Source: Bacillus sp. FJAT-26390 (GTDB lineage Bacteria > Bacillota > Bacilli > Paenibacillales > Paenibacillaceae). From it: DNA of 64,000 nucleotides. This document shows positions 25,224 through 32,402 of this stretch, in pieces. The stretch lies in the NCBI RefSeq assembly GCF_001682865.1, contig NZ_MAQX01000001.1:1307290-1371289 (forward strand), in the 5' to 3' direction. How positions within the stretch are numbered: position 1 is the first letter of the stretch; every line of letters starts with the position of its first letter. The notes beneath the pieces were generated by a model. The model saw only the letters and a program-made list of their open reading frames with translations. It searched no databases and was not told the origin of the DNA. Made by a program: the position numbers and the translations under genes.

Positions 25224-26204
25224 ATGAGTACTAGACAAAATTTGCAACGCGGGGTTGAATTGATTGGTTTGCTTGCTGCTTGTTGGTTTGCAGTGTATGC
25301 CAACAATGGGACAAGCGGGGTATGTGTGCATTTATTTTATTTTCCGATTATTTTAGCCGCTAGATTCTGGGGATGGAGAGGCGGAGCAGCTGTTGGACTG
25401 TTAGGAGCGATTTCATTAGGGCCATGGATGCAGCAAAATATTCATTTGAACCTTGATCAAACGACGTTCAATTGGACGATCCGTATTTTCTTCTTTATCG
25501 GATTCGGTGCTTTTACCGGGATGTTATTTGCTATTTTAAAAAATAGCCGAAACCACATTCTGCTCCAAAATGCCGAGCTGGAACAAAAAAACGAAGAAAT
25601 CATTAATCAAAAAAACGACATGGAGCAGCAGAGGAATGAAATCGAAAAAACGAAAGATCAAATCAAACAATTCGGCACCGAAATTATTAAAGTGCTGGCG
25701 CAAGCGATTGAAACCAGAGACCCTTTTACCAATGGTCATAGCCAGCGAGTAGCCGAGCTAGCCTATATTATTGGCGATCGTATGGGACTTAGCGAACGTG
25801 AGCTGCTGAGCTTGAAGTGGTCCGCCCTTGCTCATGACATTGGGAAAATAAACATACCTGAGCATATTTTAAACAAAGAAGGACGATTAACGGAGATTGA
25901 ATACGAAACGATAAAGAAGCATACGGAGCATGGCAAGCGCGTGCTGTCCGGCATTCAATATGCGGAAAACGTGATAGATGGCAACGGTTATCGGGACGGG
26001 TTAACCGGCGAGCTGAATGCGCTTCAAACGCGCATCATCGGGGTATGTGACGTTTGGGATGCGCTGACCTCCAACAGAGCCTATCGCAAGGCTATGACGG
26101 ATGAAGAGGCGATGACGATTATGATAGCGGGCAGAGACGTCCATTTTGATGCGGAGGTACTCGATATTTTGCTCGATTTTGTTAAAGAACAAGGAGTCGA
26201 TTAA
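25224..26204 (+). CDS. Membrane HD-GYP-like protein with altered active site
   Basis: A 326-residue protein with about four membrane spans (residues 10-105), a coiled coil (QNAELEQKNEEIINQKNDME) and a C-terminal HD-GYP-like domain. The HD part is intact (NGHSQRVAELA, AHDIGKINIP, KKHTEHGKRVL). The region that should read HHE..DG.GYP instead reads YAENVIDGNGYRDGL: both His and the Pro are lost. HD-GYP proteins hydrolyse cyclic di-GMP; this one may be impaired or act as a sensor. The start at 25224 follows AAGGGAG; the reading to 25062 lacks a ribosome binding site. Confidence 0.85.
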   Translation: MSTRQNLQRGVELIGLLAACWFAVYANNGTSGVCVHLFYFPIILAARFWGWRGGAAVGLLGAISLGPWMQQNIHLNLDQTTFNWTIRIFFFIGFGAFTGMLFAILKNSRNHILLQNAELEQKNEEIINQKNDMEQQRNEIEKTKDQIKQFGTEIIKVLAQAIETRDPFTNGHSQRVAELAYIIGDRMGLSERELLSLKWSALAHDIGKINIPEHILNKEGRLTEIEYETIKKHTEHGKRVLSGIQYAENVIDGNGYRDGLTGELNALQTRIIGVCDVWDALTSNRAYRKAMTDEEAMTIMIAGRDVHFDAEVLDILLDFVKEQGVD

Positions 26205-26302
26205 TTGGGGTTATACGGCGGTTTATCAGCTCATTTGGCGGGGCTTGCGTAGAAATAAGTCATATTTCTATACTTATTATTCGAATTTGAGCTAGTTGGT
26301 GT

Positions 26303-26331
26303 GAAATAGAGCTAGTTTCTAGCTCTATTTC
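26303..26331. repeat. Perfect 13-bp inverted repeat
   Basis: GAAATAGAGCTAG and CTAGCTCTATTTC are separated by TTT. It lies about 100 bases after the HD-GYP gene in an AT-rich gap. No T-run follows, so a terminator role is doubtful. Confidence 0.6.
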
Positions 26332-26365
26332 CATCAGTTAGCGGCTCTATGTTTAATGAAATGCC

Positions 26366-26756
26366 TTAGCTTGGCCTAATAATCCGTTTCTCTTTAGCAG
26401 CCTTCAGCCAGCTTGGAAATTCATTTAACAGCCAATCGTACAGCCTTTCATCCGATATGGCTGCAATATCATCAATATGGACGAAATTCGCATTATCCAC
26501 GATCCGCCCCTCCATCGTATCAAGCTGCTTCAGCACCTCGAAGTCAGAATGGCCGATCCCGACAAACTGCCAGAAGATCGGTTGAACGCAGCGTTGATGA
26601 TGACCTTCTTGATTGGCTTCACAACGCCCCCGTTATTAATAAAGATAATAAATACAGACGTTTCGCTATCCTCCTCCACCGTATATTTACGAATGACATC
26701 CTCCATGACCGGTGGCTCGTTATTGCGTTCAAACTTATGTTTGGCATGGTTGCTTC
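26366..26756 (-). pseudogene. Remnant of a TerF-like VWA protein
   Basis: On the minus strand two frames together resemble the C-terminal part of tellurium-resistance-type (TerF-like) von Willebrand A proteins. The first frame reads NNEPPVMEDVIRKYTVEE and VFIIFINNGGVVKPIKKVI. After a frameshift near 26585 it continues PIFWQFVGIGHSDFEVLKQL and RIVDNANFVHIDDIAAISDE and stops at 26366. The N-terminal half is absent: the remnant begins right after the cidB-like stop. Frameshift plus truncation mark it as dead. Family recognition is by eye. Confidence 0.75.
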
Positions 26757-27437
26757 TTAACCAAATAAACCGATCAGCCAAGGGGCAGCTAGAAGCGTAA
26801 CGAATGCGGTGACCATCATCGCAATGCCTGCAACCGAGCCGGTAACCGCATCATATTCAAGCGCTTTGCTAATACCGGCGGAATGAGCGCTTGTTCCAAA
26901 TAAAACTCCGCGCGCGATGGCACTTTTGATCCCGAACCATTTCACGATAAGCGGTCCTGCAATTAAGCCTATTAGGCCTGTTAGGAGTGTAGCAATTGCC
27001 GTGATTGTCGGCACGCCGCCAATGGAGCTGGATATTGAGATCGCAATGGGCGTTGTTGCCGAGCGTGGGGCTAGACTCTCCATAATGTCTGGCTCTAGTC
27101 CAAATAAATAGGCTAAGCCTGCTGAACTCAGTATGGCGATGACAGCGCCGGCGGTAACGCTGGTTGCAATGGCCCAGCCATTTTTTTTCAAAATGTCCAA
27201 ATGCCGATACAGCGTCATTGCCAGTGCAATCGTAGCAGGCTCAACCAGCTTCGTCAGCCACCCCGCTCCTTCATCATATTGATCAAAAGAAACGCCGCTA
27301 AGCTGCGTCGCAAGAATGACAACGATAGGCGCAACGAGCAGCGGCGTCAGATAAACCTTCGGATAAGCGCGGTACAATTTCTTTGCGGCCCAATAGACGG
27401 CAATCGTGCCGCATAACCAACCTATAGCTTGGATCAT
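26757..27437 (-). CDS. cidB: CidB/LrgB-family membrane protein
   Basis: A 226-residue LrgB/CidB/YohK protein with many membrane spans. The family motif region ESLAPRSATTPIAISISSSI and GTSAHSAGISKALE are clear. It works with a CidA/LrgA partner, here overlapping by 4 bases, in murein hydrolase control or, in newer work on related proteins, metabolite export. The divergent LysR gene mirrors the ywbI-ywbHG (cidR-cidAB) layout of Bacillus subtilis. The cid rather than lrg label rests on that LysR neighbour and is moderately sure. Confidence 0.88.
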   Translation of the reverse strand: MIQAIGWLCGTIAVYWAAKKLYRAYPKVYLTPLLVAPIVVILATQLSGVSFDQYDEGAGWLTKLVEPATIALAMTLYRHLDILKKNGWAIATSVTAGAVIAILSSAGLAYLFGLEPDIMESLAPRSATTPIAISISSSIGGVPTITAIATLLTGLIGLIAGPLIVKWFGIKSAIARGVLFGTSAHSAGISKALEYDAVTGSVAGIAMMVTAFVTLLAAPWLIGLFG

Positions 27438-27805
27438 CTCGCTTCCTCGCCTCGTTTCACGGCCAATCGTTCACCGATCAGCCCCGCAAACAGCATAACC
27501 GCAATCGTGCTAATGAATATCGAGAGAAAAATAAATATACCGCTATGGATGACTAAGCTTTTGTAATTCGTAATGCCAACCGCAGCAGGAATAAAAAATA
27601 ACAGCATCTCCGCCAGCAGCCATTTTGAGCCTAATTCGATCCACTCCATGCGGATTACTTTTAGCTGCAGCAAGGAAAATAAGATGACAATGCCAACGAT
27701 GCTGCCCGAAACCGGCAAATGCAGCCATGCGACGATCGCATCCGATAGCTGCGCCAGTACAATAAATAGGAGGACCTGTACCGCTGTTTTTAGCATCTTC
27801 CCCAT
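27434..27805 (-). CDS. cidA: CidA/LrgA-family holin-like protein
   Basis: A 123-residue CidA/LrgA protein with four predicted spans. SDAIVAWLHLPVSGSIVGI and LLFFIPAAVGITNY are family landmarks. Holin-like and membrane-bound, it acts with the CidB-like protein. The ATG at 27805 follows AGAGGTGGAG. The intergenic region before it carries the 36-bp LysR-type element, so the divergent LysR protein probably controls it. Confidence 0.9.
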   Translation of the reverse strand: MGKMLKTAVQVLLFIVLAQLSDAIVAWLHLPVSGSIVGIVILFSLLQLKVIRMEWIELGSKWLLAEMLLFFIPAAVGITNYKSLVIHSGIFIFLSIFISTIAVMLFAGLIGERLAVKRGEEAR

Positions 27806-27852
27806 GATGACTCCACCTCTTCCACTACAAGAAGTATACAGAGTGAATCCTC

Positions 27853-27888
27853 ATAGGTAAAATGAATATATCTTATGATTCGCATTCC
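27853..27888 (+). promoter_or_regulatory. 36-bp element shared by two LysR promoters (copy 2)
   Basis: Same blocks ATAGGTAAAAT, ATATATC and CATTCC as at 23216-23251. Here it forms part of a wider imperfect inverted repeat (CATAGGTAAAATGAAT at 27852 and ATTCCATTTATCTATG at 27884). It lies between cidA and its LysR gene. Confidence 0.6.
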
Positions 27889-27914
27889 ATTTATCTATGT
27901 GAAGAGGTGACCGG

Positions 27915-28802
27915 ATGGAAATCCGCCATTTGCAGTACATTGCTGAAATTGTCCGCTGCAACAGCTTTACCAAAGCGGCCGAAGCGCTGCACATTACCCA
28001 GCCTACGATTAGCAAAATGATCAAAAACCTGGAGAACGAGCTTAACTTTGAAGTGTTCGACCGCGACGGAAAGCCTATTAAGCTTACCGCTGCCGGCAAA
28101 GCCATCTATGATTATGCCGTGCCAATTCTAGAGCTGTTCGATAATTTGCAGACAGAAATTAATGATTTGACCTATTTAAAGAAAGGCAGCATCCGGATCG
28201 GACTGCCTCCGATGGCTGGTTCGAGCTTTTTTCCAAGCGTGCTAAAGAGCTTTCAGGATCGTTACCCCGGCATTGCGATAAAGCTGGCCGAAGACGGAGC
28301 GAAAAAAGTAGAGGAGCAAGTTGCGGAAGGGGCACTGGATGTGGGAGTTGTGTTATGGCCGGTTGACGAGACGCTGTTTGAATCCTTCCAGCTTGTCTCG
28401 GATCGGTTAAAAGTCCTTCTCCATCCTTCGCATCCGCTTGCAGCCAGCAAGCAAATAACGCTTAACGAGCTGGCAAATGAGCGGTTTATTTTGTTCAACA
28501 GCGATTTCGCCCTGCATGACCGCATTATTAATGAGTGCCAAGCGATAGGCTTTGATCCGCATATCGTCTATGAAAGCTCGCAATGGGACTTTATCGGAGA
28601 AATGGTCGCAGAAAATCTAGGGATAGCGATGCTTCCAGAGCGAATATGCGCGCTGCTTGATTCCGCGAAAGTAAGCACGGTTCCGCTCGTTCAGCCTGTT
28701 ATTCCTTGGCGCCTTGCGATGGTGTGGAAGCGGACGGGCTATCTCTCGTTAGCGACAAGAGAATGGATAGCTTTTAACAAAGAACGTTTTGCCTCACAGT
28801 AG
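27915..28802 (+). CDS. LysR-family regulator of cid genes (paralogue 2)
   Basis: A 295-residue LysR regulator: winged helix (LQYIAEIVRCNSFTKAAEAL, TQPTISKMIKNLENELN) and inducer domain (RIGLPPMAGSSFFPSVLKSF). It is divergent from cidA/cidB, as CidR-type regulators usually are; CidR activates cid genes in response to acetate or weak acids. The ATG follows GAAGAGGTG. It is a paralogue of the LysR at 23320 and their promoters share an element, so cross-regulation is plausible. Confidence 0.92.
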   Translation: MEIRHLQYIAEIVRCNSFTKAAEALHITQPTISKMIKNLENELNFEVFDRDGKPIKLTAAGKAIYDYAVPILELFDNLQTEINDLTYLKKGSIRIGLPPMAGSSFFPSVLKSFQDRYPGIAIKLAEDGAKKVEEQVAEGALDVGVVLWPVDETLFESFQLVSDRLKVLLHPSHPLAASKQITLNELANERFILFNSDFALHDRIINECQAIGFDPHIVYESSQWDFIGEMVAENLGIAMLPERICALLDSAKVSTVPLVQPVIPWRLAMVWKRTGYLSLATREWIAFNKERFASQ

Positions 28803-28822
28803 CAGCATATTGCTTCCGCCAT

Positions 28823-29776
28823 CTAAATGATCAGCTGACCTTTGCTCTCTGCTGGACTAATCGTTGCTTCCACGCCGGAGTTAAATGACAAAAAGTCGCT
28901 TTCCATGCCATCGCTAAAGATGACGCCATTCTCAGGCATTTGTGACGTAATGCGTAGCGGGCTTGCTTCATCGATCTGGCCAAAAACAAGCTCTGCGCCT
29001 GTTATTTTGCTAGCGAACGGCTCTCTCACTGAGAAATATAGGTAAGGCGAGTGACAAGCGAAGTCATTCCGGTCGAGCATATTCGGCGCAAGCGTTATTT
29101 GCTGATTGGTTGCGCTGCTGACGATTCCGGCTGCTCCGGTTAGAACGCTTTTAAACCAGCCTGTAGAGCCAAGCCCCGTGGAGACGATAATTCCGCTCGA
29201 GGATTGCTGCTCGATCCGATTGTTCTGCATTAGCGAATAACGGGCGGATACATGCGTTTTTTGCCCTACGAACAGATCGTTCACCCCATACAAAAGCTGT
29301 CCATCATTGAGCTCGACTTTGGCTAAGGTCACTTCTTTGATCTGGCGCCTTTGATTCAGCACATCAGGCACGATTAGTTTTAAATCGTTGACCGCAAACG
29401 GCAGGAGCACCCCATCCCAGCGCATCGGATCGGGGTTGACGCCGATTAGCGGCTGTTCTCTTAAATATTTCAGCGTATTGGCGACAAGACCATCCTGCCC
29501 AATGACGACAACAACATCCTGTTTGCCAAAAATAAAATTAGGCACATGCTCCCTTTCTACGATTTGCACGCGTCCCATTACACTCAGCTCCGCTGCCGCA
29601 TGCGCGACAGCCTTCCGGTACCGTTCGTCCTCAGCGATATAATCGCCAAAGTCCGCTCCAAGCCGCTCGATGTAGAACTGCGCCTGCTGAACGGTATTGT
29701 AGCGAACGGCCAGCTCCTCCAGACGCGTCCTGCGCTTAATTAAAATTATTTTATGGCTGAGCATCGCTTCCTTCAT
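28823..29776 (-). CDS. NAD-kinase-like protein with altered GGDG motif
   Basis: A 317-residue protein of the ATP-NAD kinase fold. The catalytic GGDG motif is replaced by IGQDGLVANT, while SSSGIIVSTGLGSTGWFKS matches the NAD-binding/ATP region of the family. There is an N-terminal extension of about 80 residues. A true NAD kinase needs GGDG, so it may use another substrate or be regulatory. The ATG overlaps the stop of the SPFH gene by 4 bases, so the two are co-translated and probably act together. It ends its transcription unit. Confidence 0.8.
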   Translation of the reverse strand: MKEAMLSHKIILIKRRTRLEELAVRYNTVQQAQFYIERLGADFGDYIAEDERYRKAVAHAAAELSVMGRVQIVEREHVPNFIFGKQDVVVVIGQDGLVANTLKYLREQPLIGVNPDPMRWDGVLLPFAVNDLKLIVPDVLNQRRQIKEVTLAKVELNDGQLLYGVNDLFVGQKTHVSARYSLMQNNRIEQQSSSGIIVSTGLGSTGWFKSVLTGAAGIVSSATNQQITLAPNMLDRNDFACHSPYLYFSVREPFASKITGAELVFGQIDEASPLRITSQMPENGVIFSDGMESDFLSFNSGVEATISPAESKGQLII

Positions 29777-30831
29777 CGGCTCCCTCCTCCCCCTTTATTT
29801 CCCGGCATTGCCAAATGCTCTGATCCCGACAGAAGCCCCTGCAATAAATCAGGAGTAATATTGAGCTGACCAATCTTCTCAGCCTTCTCCGCAATATCCT
29901 GAAATGCAATAGCAATCAATTTGCTTGGTTCCATGCCCAGGTTCGTCATCGCCTGCAGCACATAAGGCTGCGTACCGTTTATCGACTTCATAATGGCTGC
30001 AAGCTCATAGGCTTTGGCATCTGCTTCGGCATTTTTGTTCGCAACGGCAAGCTCAATCAACGCTCGCTTCTGTTCCTCAAGCGCCGTGTCAAAATGAAGC
30101 TGCTCTTCTTTCATTTCGTTTTGCTTCTGCTTTACCAGCCTCTCGGCATCCAGCTGTGTTTCTCTAATTTGCTTTTTCTTTGTTTCGATCGCGATTTCAG
30201 TGCTCAGTTCGTTCTCCTTAACACGTCGTTCCTGCTCAATCGAAGCATTGCGGCGCTCGTATAACGCTTCATCCGCATCACGAAGAATCTCCTCGCGTGC
30301 CTTCGCTTCAAGCGCTCGCATCGTCTCTTTGTTAGGCAGGATCGCAAGCACGGAAAGACCCATCAGCTCGATGCCAAGCTTCTCGATTTCCTCGCTCTCT
30401 TTAACTTCCCTTATCGTGCGGGCAACCAATCTTTCGCTTGATTGAATCGCCTCTTTTAAGGGCATTTGCTCCAGTTGTTTTTTGATCAATACCTTCACGA
30501 GATGAATGATGCGCTGTGCCAGCTTGTTTGGATCGTCAGAGAGGTACGTTTTCTTTTTTAGATGGTACGTATAATTTAAAATTTGCGTCGTTTTCCTGTA
30601 ATCGACAATGCGATAAGTCAATTGACCCTGCACCGTAACGGTCTGGTAGTCATGTGTAATCTCTTCGAACATAAACGGAACGTCAATTGAGGACACAGGC
30701 ACGACAACCACCGAAGTAGTCGGCTCATAATAATAAAAGGAGAGGCCAACCCCCTCTTGGACGACCTTCCCGTTTTGCACCTTTAACACATACTCGCTTG
30801 GCTGAAATTTGACGAAACGAAATCCGAACAT
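29773..30831 (-). CDS. SPFH/band-7 domain protein
   Basis: A 352-residue SPFH protein with no membrane span. The SPFH domain covers about 1-165 (FRFVKFQPSEYVLKVQNGK, VTVQGQLTYRIVDYRKTTQI), followed by a long charged helix (about 165-285) and a short Gly-rich end (PGNKGGGGSR). Such proteins form oligomeric scaffolds. The start is the ATG at 30831 with GAGGTCA seven bases before it. It is co-translated with an NAD-kinase-like protein, an uncommon pairing. Role unknown. Confidence 0.85.
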   Translation of the reverse strand: MFGFRFVKFQPSEYVLKVQNGKVVQEGVGLSFYYYEPTTSVVVVPVSSIDVPFMFEEITHDYQTVTVQGQLTYRIVDYRKTTQILNYTYHLKKKTYLSDDPNKLAQRIIHLVKVLIKKQLEQMPLKEAIQSSERLVARTIREVKESEEIEKLGIELMGLSVLAILPNKETMRALEAKAREEILRDADEALYERRNASIEQERRVKENELSTEIAIETKKKQIRETQLDAERLVKQKQNEMKEEQLHFDTALEEQKRALIELAVANKNAEADAKAYELAAIMKSINGTQPYVLQAMTNLGMEPSKLIAIAFQDIAEKAEKIGQLNITPDLLQGLLSGSEHLAMPGNKGGGGSR

Positions 30832-31012
30832 CAAAATGACCTCACTTTCGATTGGGTTTGGATAATTGTTTATATTTCAAATATATCAAATTGATATTAT
30901 CAATACGATAACATCGATTTCCAATACTGTCAATATGAAAGTATCACGATCTAATCATAAAAGCTATGGCTTAAGTCCCCCTCCTAAATATCCATTTCTT
31001 GCAAAGTATTCG

Positions 31013-31041
31013 TTTACAAAAGGACTAATTTATTATAAAAT
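31013..31041 (+). promoter_or_regulatory. Sigma-A promoter of the secreted Asn/Trp-rich protein gene
   Basis: TTTACA and TAAAAT are spaced 17 bases; start near 31048. Directly after it stands the inverted repeat ACGAAC-ACCAT-GTTCGT (31050-31066), a possible operator in the leader. Confidence 0.62.
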
Positions 31042-31049
31042 TCTTAATA

Positions 31050-31066
31050 ACGAACACCATGTTCGT
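31050..31066. promoter_or_regulatory. Operator-like inverted repeat at transcription start
   Basis: ACGAAC and GTTCGT flank 5 bases just downstream of the predicted start point. It resembles a LexA box but the spacer is one base too long. Confidence 0.4.
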
Positions 31067-31097
31067 AACTAATGTATTGTCGGGAGGTGTTGATGTC

Positions 31098-31460
31098 ATG
31101 TCCAAATTCAAAAAAGTTTTATGCCTTACCTTGCTAATAGGCGTATGTATGTTCCCGGCTTCCGCATTTGCTTCATCTAGCCATTCATTTTCTGATGACA
31201 AGAAAACCTTTTTCTCCAGCATTCTATCCGTTTTCTCGGGGTCAAAAAGCAACAGCAATCAGAATAGTAACAATAATTATCAAAACAACAATAATAATAA
31301 AAACAACAATCAATCCAATAAACATAAGGTCGATAAGGATTGGAACTCCAAGGGTTGGTTTGATTGGTGGGATGATGATGACTGGTGGGATGACATCTGT
31401 TGGTGGGACAAGAACAAAGATGATTCCTACAAAATTTGGGAGCGCTACTATTGTTATTAA
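31098..31460 (+). CDS. Secreted small protein, Asn-rich linker and Trp/Asp-rich tail
   Basis: A 120-residue protein with a signal peptide (KKVLCLTLLIGVCMFPASAF) and probable cleavage after ASAFA. The mature part has a Ser/Phe region, an Asn/Lys-rich low-complexity linker (about 54-78) and a tail dominated by Trp and Asp (GWFDWWDDDDWWDDICWWDK), ending YYCY with two further Cys. I know no family with this tail; metal or cell-wall binding is a guess. The ATG at 31098 has GGGAGGTG eight bases before it. Own promoter and terminator show it is a single-gene unit. Confidence 0.8.
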   Translation: MSKFKKVLCLTLLIGVCMFPASAFASSSHSFSDDKKTFFSSILSVFSGSKSNSNQNSNNNYQNNNNNKNNNQSNKHKVDKDWNSKGWFDWWDDDDWWDDICWWDKNKDDSYKIWERYYCY

Positions 31461-31476
31461 TCCGCCATTATTTGCA

Positions 31477-31507
31477 AAACCGTTGGCTGGCGCCGGCGGT
31501 TTTTTTA
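31477..31507 (+). terminator. Rho-independent terminator
   Basis: AACCGTTGGC pairs with GCCGGCGGTT (with G-T pairs), followed by seven T. It ends the secreted-protein transcript. Confidence 0.7.
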
Positions 31508-31556
31508 TATTTCCCAAGCACGGCAGGCGGTGAAGCATGGCATCTTAAGCCGCTTC

Positions 31557-31717
31557 AAAGGCGGCATGCTATTGGTTTATTAAATACGGATAGGCGTCTA
31601 AAACAGATGTACGGGAAAGGTCTTCAAATTGTGAGCACGCCTGATCAAGGAACAACCGTCTCCTTCATCATCCCGAATAAATCAGCCAACAACAAAGAAA
31701 GCGACAGGAGCCTATAA
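31557..31717 (+). pseudogene. Remnant of a LytS-type histidine kinase C-terminus
   Basis: The plus-strand frame reads AIGLLNTDRRLKQMYG, KGLQIVSTPDQGTTVSFIIP, the last ATP-binding (G2) part of LytS/YesM-type sensor kinases. Everything upstream of this is missing: the preceding bases hold a terminator and no kinase frame. It stops at 31717. It is a 3' fragment with no start signal. It lies near the cid genes, which LytSR-type systems often control, but a link is speculative. The 31461-31556 stretch holds only the terminator. Confidence 0.7.
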
Positions 31718-31739
31718 TGGCAATGTCGCTTTCTTTGTT
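31691..31739. terminator. 16-bp perfect inverted repeat
   Basis: AACAAAGAAAGCGACA and TGTCGCTTTCTTTGTT flank a 17-base loop, overlapping the end of the kinase remnant. It may be the surviving terminator of the lost gene. Confidence 0.45.
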
Positions 31740-31760
31740 GTTCGATTCGCCACCTGTATG

Positions 31761-32255
31761 CTAATAGCGATAAGCTTTGCAATGCAGTCTTACACCGAGA
31801 ACTGCCACCCAATCGTCAAAAGCACGCATCATCCGTCCTGTTCGTTTCTCGTTCTTATAACCACGGTAATCCTTTAACAAGGGAACAAGCCAGCTGCTTA
31901 ACGGAGAAGCCGCATTTCCGATGGAATAACGGATCTGACAGCCTTTGGCATGCGGTTTAAGCTCGTAATCGTTGCGGTACCACCAGCCTCCGAATACCGT
32001 AAAATGCCCGTTCGCTGCATCGATATCCATATACGCTACGCGAATGGCTGCCGCTTCATCGCCCGTATAAATCGTAAACAGCTGCGGGCCTCCCTTCACC
32101 TGCAAAGTGCCGCCGCTTCCACTTGCACCCGTCAAGAGCAGCGGCAAATGGCTCGCTGTTATCCGGCCTATAGGCATTGTCGATAGATAACTCACAACCT
32201 CTTCGTATGGTTTCTCTATAATTCCCGTGTAAGAGATGATTTCCTTCAACGCCAT
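31761..32255 (-). CDS. Uncharacterised SRPBCC-like protein
   Basis: A 164-residue soluble protein beginning MALKEIISYTGIIEKPYEEV with the later strand WWYRNDYELKPHAKGCQIRY, which suggests a START/SRPBCC-type helix-grip fold. I do not recognise a specific family. The ATG at 32255 is taken; a TTG nine bases further out is also possible and neither has a good ribosome binding site. It is preceded by a 30-bp perfect palindrome. Function unknown. Confidence 0.6.
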   Translation of the reverse strand: MALKEIISYTGIIEKPYEEVVSYLSTMPIGRITASHLPLLLTGASGSGGTLQVKGGPQLFTIYTGDEAAAIRVAYMDIDAANGHFTVFGGWWYRNDYELKPHAKGCQIRYSIGNAASPLSSWLVPLLKDYRGYKNEKRTGRMMRAFDDWVAVLGVRLHCKAYRY

Positions 32256-32325
32256 AGCCCCCAATGAAAATATGTATCTTCATTTTGACAGAATTTTTCA
32301 TGCTAACACTCGCACCTCAGCTCGA

Positions 32326-32355
32326 TTTCTTCTCCGCCTTAAGGCGGAGAAGAAA
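32326..32355. repeat. Perfect 30-bp palindrome
   Basis: TTTCTTCTCCGCCTT is followed with no loop by its reverse complement. It sits between the importer terminator and the SRPBCC-like gene. With no loop it suits an operator better than a terminator, though a bidirectional hairpin is possible. Confidence 0.6.
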
Positions 32356-32356
32356 T

Positions 32357-32391
32357 AAAAAAACCATTCGAGCGTAAGCCCAAACGGTTTT
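32357..32391 (-). terminator. Terminator of the ribose-type importer operon
   Basis: On the minus strand AAAACCGTTTGGGC pairs with GCTCGAATGGTTTT (with G-T pairs) around TTAC, followed by TTTATTTC. It lies just after the permease stop. Confidence 0.75.
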
Positions 32392-32402
32392 GCCAATAGC
32401 AA

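Noticed and set aside
26757-27805. Labelling the membrane pair as lrgAB
   Set aside because: Sequence alone does not separate Lrg from Cid; the divergent LysR gene argues for the cid type, since lrg is usually next to lytSR, of which only a distant scrap is seen.
31050-31066. LexA (SOS) box
   Set aside because: CGAAC and GTTCG are present but the spacer is 5 bases, while the Bacillus box needs 4, and the gene is not an SOS type.
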